Origin: an uncultured Bacteroidales bacterium
GTDB taxonomy: Bacteria > Bacteroidota > Bacteroidia > Bacteroidales > UBA932
Assembly: GCA_944323825.1 (NCBI GenBank)
Contig: CALUTY010000006.1
Span: forward strand, 62,001 to 126,000
DNA: 64,000 nt
Direction: 5' to 3'
Part shown: positions 60,674 to 64,000 of the stretch, piece after piece
Layout: each line of letters starts with the position of its first letter
Numbering within the stretch: position 1 is the first letter of the stretch
Position numbers and translations under genes: made by a program
Notes under the pieces: model-generated
Databases searched by the model: none
What the model was told of the DNA's origin: nothing
The model's input: the letters and a program-made list of their open reading frames with translations, nothing else

Positions 60674-62590
60674 TCAGAACAGTTTTACGAACACTTCGAT
60701 GGCCTGATATTCTGCCATTCCAAGGTCGTTGTAGAGTCTTGCCGTGTTCTGTGTCCTGTCCTCGGCTCTCTGCCAGAATTCACGGGAGTCGTCACCAGGG
60801 AACGGCACAATGTCTTTCTGGGATACATGCCTGTAGATGGCGTGGCGCTTCTTGATGACTTCGTCCGGGCTGAGCGGAACCGCCATGTCCACCTTTCCGA
60901 GCTCCCATTCCATCCAGGCTCCCCTGTAGAGCCATACATGGCATTCCTTCATCCAAGCTTCATCCTTGAGCTGGTCAAGCGCCTCGAGAACGGCTTCTGT
61001 GCATACCCTGTGAGTCCCGTGAGGGTCGGCAAGGTCACCTGCCACATAGATCTGGTGCGGCTTCACTTCCCTGAGCAGGCCGATGATTATGTCAATGTCC
61101 TTCTGGGTACGCTCCCCTTTCTTTATGCCGCCGGTCTCATAGAACGGCAGGTTGAGGAAGTGGGCATTGGTGTTTTCGTTCAGTCCGAATGACCTTACGG
61201 CTGCCCTGGCCTCTGCGCGGCGGATTGATGCCTTTATGTCGAGAAGCGGCCTCGGTTCGGGTTCGCCCGGTTTCTTGGTGGCGATGATGGCCTTGACTTC
61301 ATCGAATTTGTCTGCAAAGCCGAGCTCGTGTGCCGTGTCCATATGCTGGAGCACCACATCATCGTGTACTGCCACATTGCCGGAAGTCTCATATGCCACA
61401 TGCACGTCGTGTCCCTGTTCCACAAGACGGATGAATGTTCCTCCCATCGAAATCACGTCATCGTCCGGATGCGGAGAGAAGATGACCACCCTTTTCGGGA
61501 ACGGGGCGGATGATACCGGTCTTGTGGAGTCGTCCGCATTCGGCTTGCCGCCAGGCCATCCGCTGATGGTGTGCTGCAGATCATTGAAGACATCTATGTT
61601 GATCTTGTCGTATGCCCCTTTTGTCTCAAGGAGTTCGCCGAGCGAATTCTCTATGTAGTCCTGGTGGGTCAGTTTCAGAATAGGCTTGTGAACCGTCTCG
61701 CAGAGCCATACCACTGCTTTCCTGACGAATTTCGGAGTCCATTCGCACGGTCCGACCAGCCATGGGGCGACCACCCTTGTCAGCATGCTCCCCGAATTGT
61801 CGTCCGTGTAGATGCGTATGTTTTCATGCCTCTGGAGGTATGATGCAGGGCAGGACGGGGTCACCGGCCCTTCTGTCACGTCTTTCACAACCTGGGCCTT
61901 GTCTTCTCCCCATGCCATAAGGATGATGCGCTTTGCGCTCATTACGGTGGCTATCCCGATGGTGATGGCCGTCTTCGGGGTATCGGATATGTTCCCGTTG
62001 AAATTCCTTGACTGTGCCTTCCTTGACTTGTATGACAGGAGCACTGTTCTTGTGCGGCTCTTGTCGGACGAGCCTGCCTCATTGAACCCGATCTGGCCCT
62101 GTTCCCCTATCCCCAGGACAAGGAGGTCGAGTCCGGATGCCGCCCTGTCGTAGTCGGCGCAGTATTCCGTAATCCTGTCCTTGCCGACCTTGCCGTCTGG
62201 GATATGTATGTTTTCCTTCTTGACATCCACATGGTTGAGGAATTCATCATAGAGCCTGAAATTCCTGCTCTGTCTTTCTCCGGAGCCTGTAGGATAGTAT
62301 TCATCTATGCTGAAAATCTCCACGTCGGCAAAGGAGATTTCACCGGCTTCGTACCTTTTCACAAGTTCCCTGTAAAGCGTCACCGGGGTCGTGCCTGTGC
62401 TGAGTCCCAGTCTGAACACATTTCCCTGATGATCCCTGATTGCGGAAATTATTGTTTCCGCGAGATCCGAGCATGCATTTTCTGCCGTGTCATATATTTC
62501 AGCCGGTATCTTCTCATAGCTGTGGAGAATGTCTTTCGGCAGGCCTGTTTCAATCAGCCCTCCGTCTTTCGGTAAAGAAAAATGTTTCAT
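60674..62590 (-). CDS. NagB-like domain fused to PIG-L/LmbE deacetylase domain
   Basis: 638 residues. Residues about 30-300 are a NagB-type isomerase domain (LGLSTGTTPVTLYREL, FSIDEYYPTG); about 365-600 is a PIG-L de-N-acetylase domain with the zinc motif SPHPDDD (about 375) and the second zinc His in DPHGTHR. Such fusions are found across Bacteroidota. In the deaminase loop the usual Asp-x-His is changed: GEQGQIGFNE, with Gln in place of both Asp and His, so the NagB half may be inactive, while the deacetylase half looks whole. It may act on GlcNAc-type sugars before nagB. Promoter: minus-strand TATATTTG at 62668-62675. Confidence 0.88.
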   Translation of the reverse strand: MKHFSLPKDGGLIETGLPKDILHSYEKIPAEIYDTAENACSDLAETIISAIRDHQGNVFRLGLSTGTTPVTLYRELVKRYEAGEISFADVEIFSIDEYYPTGSGERQSRNFRLYDEFLNHVDVKKENIHIPDGKVGKDRITEYCADYDRAASGLDLLVLGIGEQGQIGFNEAGSSDKSRTRTVLLSYKSRKAQSRNFNGNISDTPKTAITIGIATVMSAKRIILMAWGEDKAQVVKDVTEGPVTPSCPASYLQRHENIRIYTDDNSGSMLTRVVAPWLVGPCEWTPKFVRKAVVWLCETVHKPILKLTHQDYIENSLGELLETKGAYDKINIDVFNDLQHTISGWPGGKPNADDSTRPVSSAPFPKRVVIFSPHPDDDVISMGGTFIRLVEQGHDVHVAYETSGNVAVHDDVVLQHMDTAHELGFADKFDEVKAIIATKKPGEPEPRPLLDIKASIRRAEARAAVRSFGLNENTNAHFLNLPFYETGGIKKGERTQKDIDIIIGLLREVKPHQIYVAGDLADPHGTHRVCTEAVLEALDQLKDEAWMKECHVWLYRGAWMEWELGKVDMAVPLSPDEVIKKRHAIYRHVSQKDIVPFPGDDSREFWQRAEDRTQNTARLYNDLGMAEYQAIEVFVKLF

Positions 62591-62895
62591 ATTGTGGTGT
62601 GTTTGTGTCTTTCTGTCATTGTGTTGCCGGACATGCCGGAGGCATGGATACCCCCGTCTCCAATCTACAAATATAAAAATAATATTGATTGGTTTTACAT
62701 TTCAAAAAATAATTGTCAGTTGAAGGCAAATCTTTCATTTTCTTGTGCTTTGACTTGAAAAATGTAATTTTTTTGATGGCTGTCCTTCCGTCCGGTGATG
62801 AAATGAAAAATAGTTTTCCTATCTTTGTCAGATGCGGACGGCTTGTCTTGCGGCTGTCCTTGATAACCATTGTTGTAACACTAACTGATGATTTT
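62591..62895. promoter_or_regulatory. Intergenic region with divergent promoters (NagB-PIG-L and hppA)
   Basis: About 300 bases, AT-rich. Minus strand: TATATTTG at 62668-62675, about 78 bases before the NagB-PIG-L ATG. Plus strand: TATCTTTG at 62820-62827, about 70 bases before the hppA ATG. Nothing else recognised. Confidence 0.7.
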
Positions 62896-64000
62896 ATGAC
62901 TGGTCTTTTTTATCTTGTGCCGGCCGCAGCTGTGGCTGCCCTGTTCTTTGCCTGGCTTTTCTTCCGCCAGATGATGAAGGAAAGCGAGGGTACCGCCACG
63001 ATGAAGGAGATTGCCCTTTATGTGAGAAAAGGGGCGATGGCCTATCTGAGGCAGCAGTATAAGGTAGTCACGATTGTCTTCGTGATACTTGCCGCATTCT
63101 TTGCGGTGCTTGCATACGGTTTCAATGTGCAGAACCCGTGGGTGCCGTTCGCCTTCCTGACCGGAGGCTTCTTTTCAGGCCTGGCGGGATTCGTGGGCAT
63201 GAAGACTGCGACTTATGCTTCAGCAAGGACTGCCAATGCGGCCATGCGTTCCCTGAATTCCGGACTCAAGCTTGCGTTCCGCTCCGGAGCCGTGATGGGG
63301 CTTACCGTTGTGGGGCTCGGTCTTCTCGACATTTCCTTGTGGTACATCATCCTTGATCATTTCATAGATGCCACAGGCCCGCAGAAGCTTGTGACAATCA
63401 CCACGACGATGCTTACATTCGGTATGGGGGCTTCGACACAGGCTTTGTTTGCCCGTGTGGGAGGCGGTATCTATACCAAGGCGGCCGATGTCGGGGCTGA
63501 CCTTGTCGGAAAGGTCGAGGCAGGGATTCCGGAAGACGACCCGCGCAACCCTGCGACCATAGCGGACAATGTGGGAGACAATGTGGGCGATGTCGCCGGA
63601 ATGGGCGCCGACCTTTACGAGTCCTATTGCGGTTCGATACTGGCGGCTGCAGCCCTCGGTGCATCGGCTTTCTACGGCATCGGGGAAGACATGCAGATGA
63701 GGGCGGTGTTTGCCCCTATGATCATTGCGGCAGTAGGTGTGGCCCTTTCCATCATCGGCATCTATACGGTACGGACAAAGGAGGGTGCCGGAATGAGCCA
63801 GCTCCTGAAGTCTCTCGGATTCGGCACCAACCTCAGCGCAGTGCTGATTGCTGCGGCGACATTCGGTGTCCTGTATCTTCTCAAGCTTGACAACTGGCTC
63901 GGAATATCGTTCTCCGTAATCGTCGGACTGCTGGCCGGCGTCATCATCGGCCAGTCCACCGAATACTATACCTCACATTCATACAAGCCGACTCAGAAAC
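62896..64000 (+). CDS. hppA: Membrane-bound cation-translocating pyrophosphatase HppA, N-terminal part
   Basis: 368 residues before the window ends; the full protein is usually about 730. It starts MTGLFYLVPAAAVAALFF and contains many membrane helices. The enzyme couples PPi hydrolysis to pumping H+ or Na+ out of the cytoplasm. The conserved active-site block is complete: GGGIYTKAADVGADLVGKVE, then PEDDPRNPATIADNVGDNVG, with the Lys and Asp residues that bind Mg-PPi. The residues that tell Na+ from H+ pumps and K+ dependence lie mostly outside the window, so the ion cannot be called. Confidence 0.95.
   Translation, partial: MTGLFYLVPAAAVAALFFAWLFFRQMMKESEGTATMKEIALYVRKGAMAYLRQQYKVVTIVFVILAAFFAVLAYGFNVQNPWVPFAFLTGGFFSGLAGFVGMKTATYASARTANAAMRSLNSGLKLAFRSGAVMGLTVVGLGLLDISLWYIILDHFIDATGPQKLVTITTTMLTFGMGASTQALFARVGGGIYTKAADVGADLVGKVEAGIPEDDPRNPATIADNVGDNVGDVAGMGADLYESYCGSILAAAALGASAFYGIGEDMQMRAVFAPMIIAAVGVALSIIGIYTVRTKEGAGMSQLLKSLGFGTNLSAVLIAAATFGVLYLLKLDNWLGISFSVIVGLLAGVIIGQSTEYYTSHSYKPTQK

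Noticed and set aside
1..64000. tRNA, rRNA, CRISPR arrays and insertion sequences
   Set aside because: I looked for tRNA T-loop patterns, spaced short repeats and transposase motifs by eye and saw none; a dedicated search could still find a small RNA.

Overview
The window is chromosomal DNA from a member of the Bacteroidales (phylum Bacteroidota). The support is the promoter style (TAnnTTTG -7 boxes at many gene starts, few Shine-Dalgarno sequences), a SusC/SusD pair with ECF sigma and FecR-type anti-sigma factors, and families typical of the phylum (DUF4270, DUF4294, DUF3098, fused NagB-PIG-L, an Ala/Glu-tailed L17). The genus cannot be fixed from the sequence alone. I found no tRNA, rRNA, CRISPR array, IS element, integrase or transposase.

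Layout. 1-1.7 kb: end of a hexuronate operon (SDR D-mannonate oxidoreductase, mannonate dehydratase). 1.7-7.6 kb, minus strand: cdaA, mutS2, a small membrane protein, yraN, manC and a YqeY-like gene. 7.8-11.7 kb: the first half of the large ribosomal-protein cluster (rplC to rpsC), closed by a strong terminator. 11.8-22.1 kb: unrelated housekeeping genes on both strands (thioredoxin lipoprotein, uvrC, pnuC, acpP, DUF4270 lipoprotein, GT5-like protein, ftsX, DUF3098, uppP, lpxH, DUF4294). 22.4-33.1 kb: the second half of the ribosomal cluster (rplP to rplQ, with secY, map, infA, rpmJ and rpoA) under its own promoter. So the S10-spc-alpha cluster is split between rpsC and rplP, and rpsJ is not upstream of rplC.

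33.2-57.5 kb: a 24-kb accessory island between the complete rplQ and a second, 5'-truncated copy of the rplQ 3' end (57512-57750). It is a polysaccharide-utilization-type locus. On the plus strand: ECF sigma, a surface endonuclease/exonuclease/phosphatase-fold lipoprotein, FecR, an STN-containing SusC, SusD, three very large lipoproteins sharing a DUF4988 + GLUG beta-helix scaffold (one ending in a phosphodiester-glycosidase domain, one without an enzyme, one ending in an SGNH/DUF4886 esterase domain), and a glycerophosphodiester phosphodiesterase. On the minus strand: a sialate-O-acetylesterase-type enzyme, a second FecR, a second ECF sigma cut by an in-frame amber codon, and a GH31 alpha-glucosidase whose 5' end is lost at the junction. 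The enzyme set fits a phosphodiester-linked, ester-decorated, alpha-glucosylated polymer; a teichoic-acid-like polymer is my leading guess, by inference only. The right junction, with four synonymous differences between the two rplQ ends, fits a Campbell-type single crossover between two rplQ alleles. A chimeric assembly is the main alternative.

57.8-64 kb: a Ser-type sulfatase, nagB, a NagB-PIG-L fusion whose deaminase active-site motif is altered, and the start of a membrane pyrophosphatase (hppA) that runs off the window.
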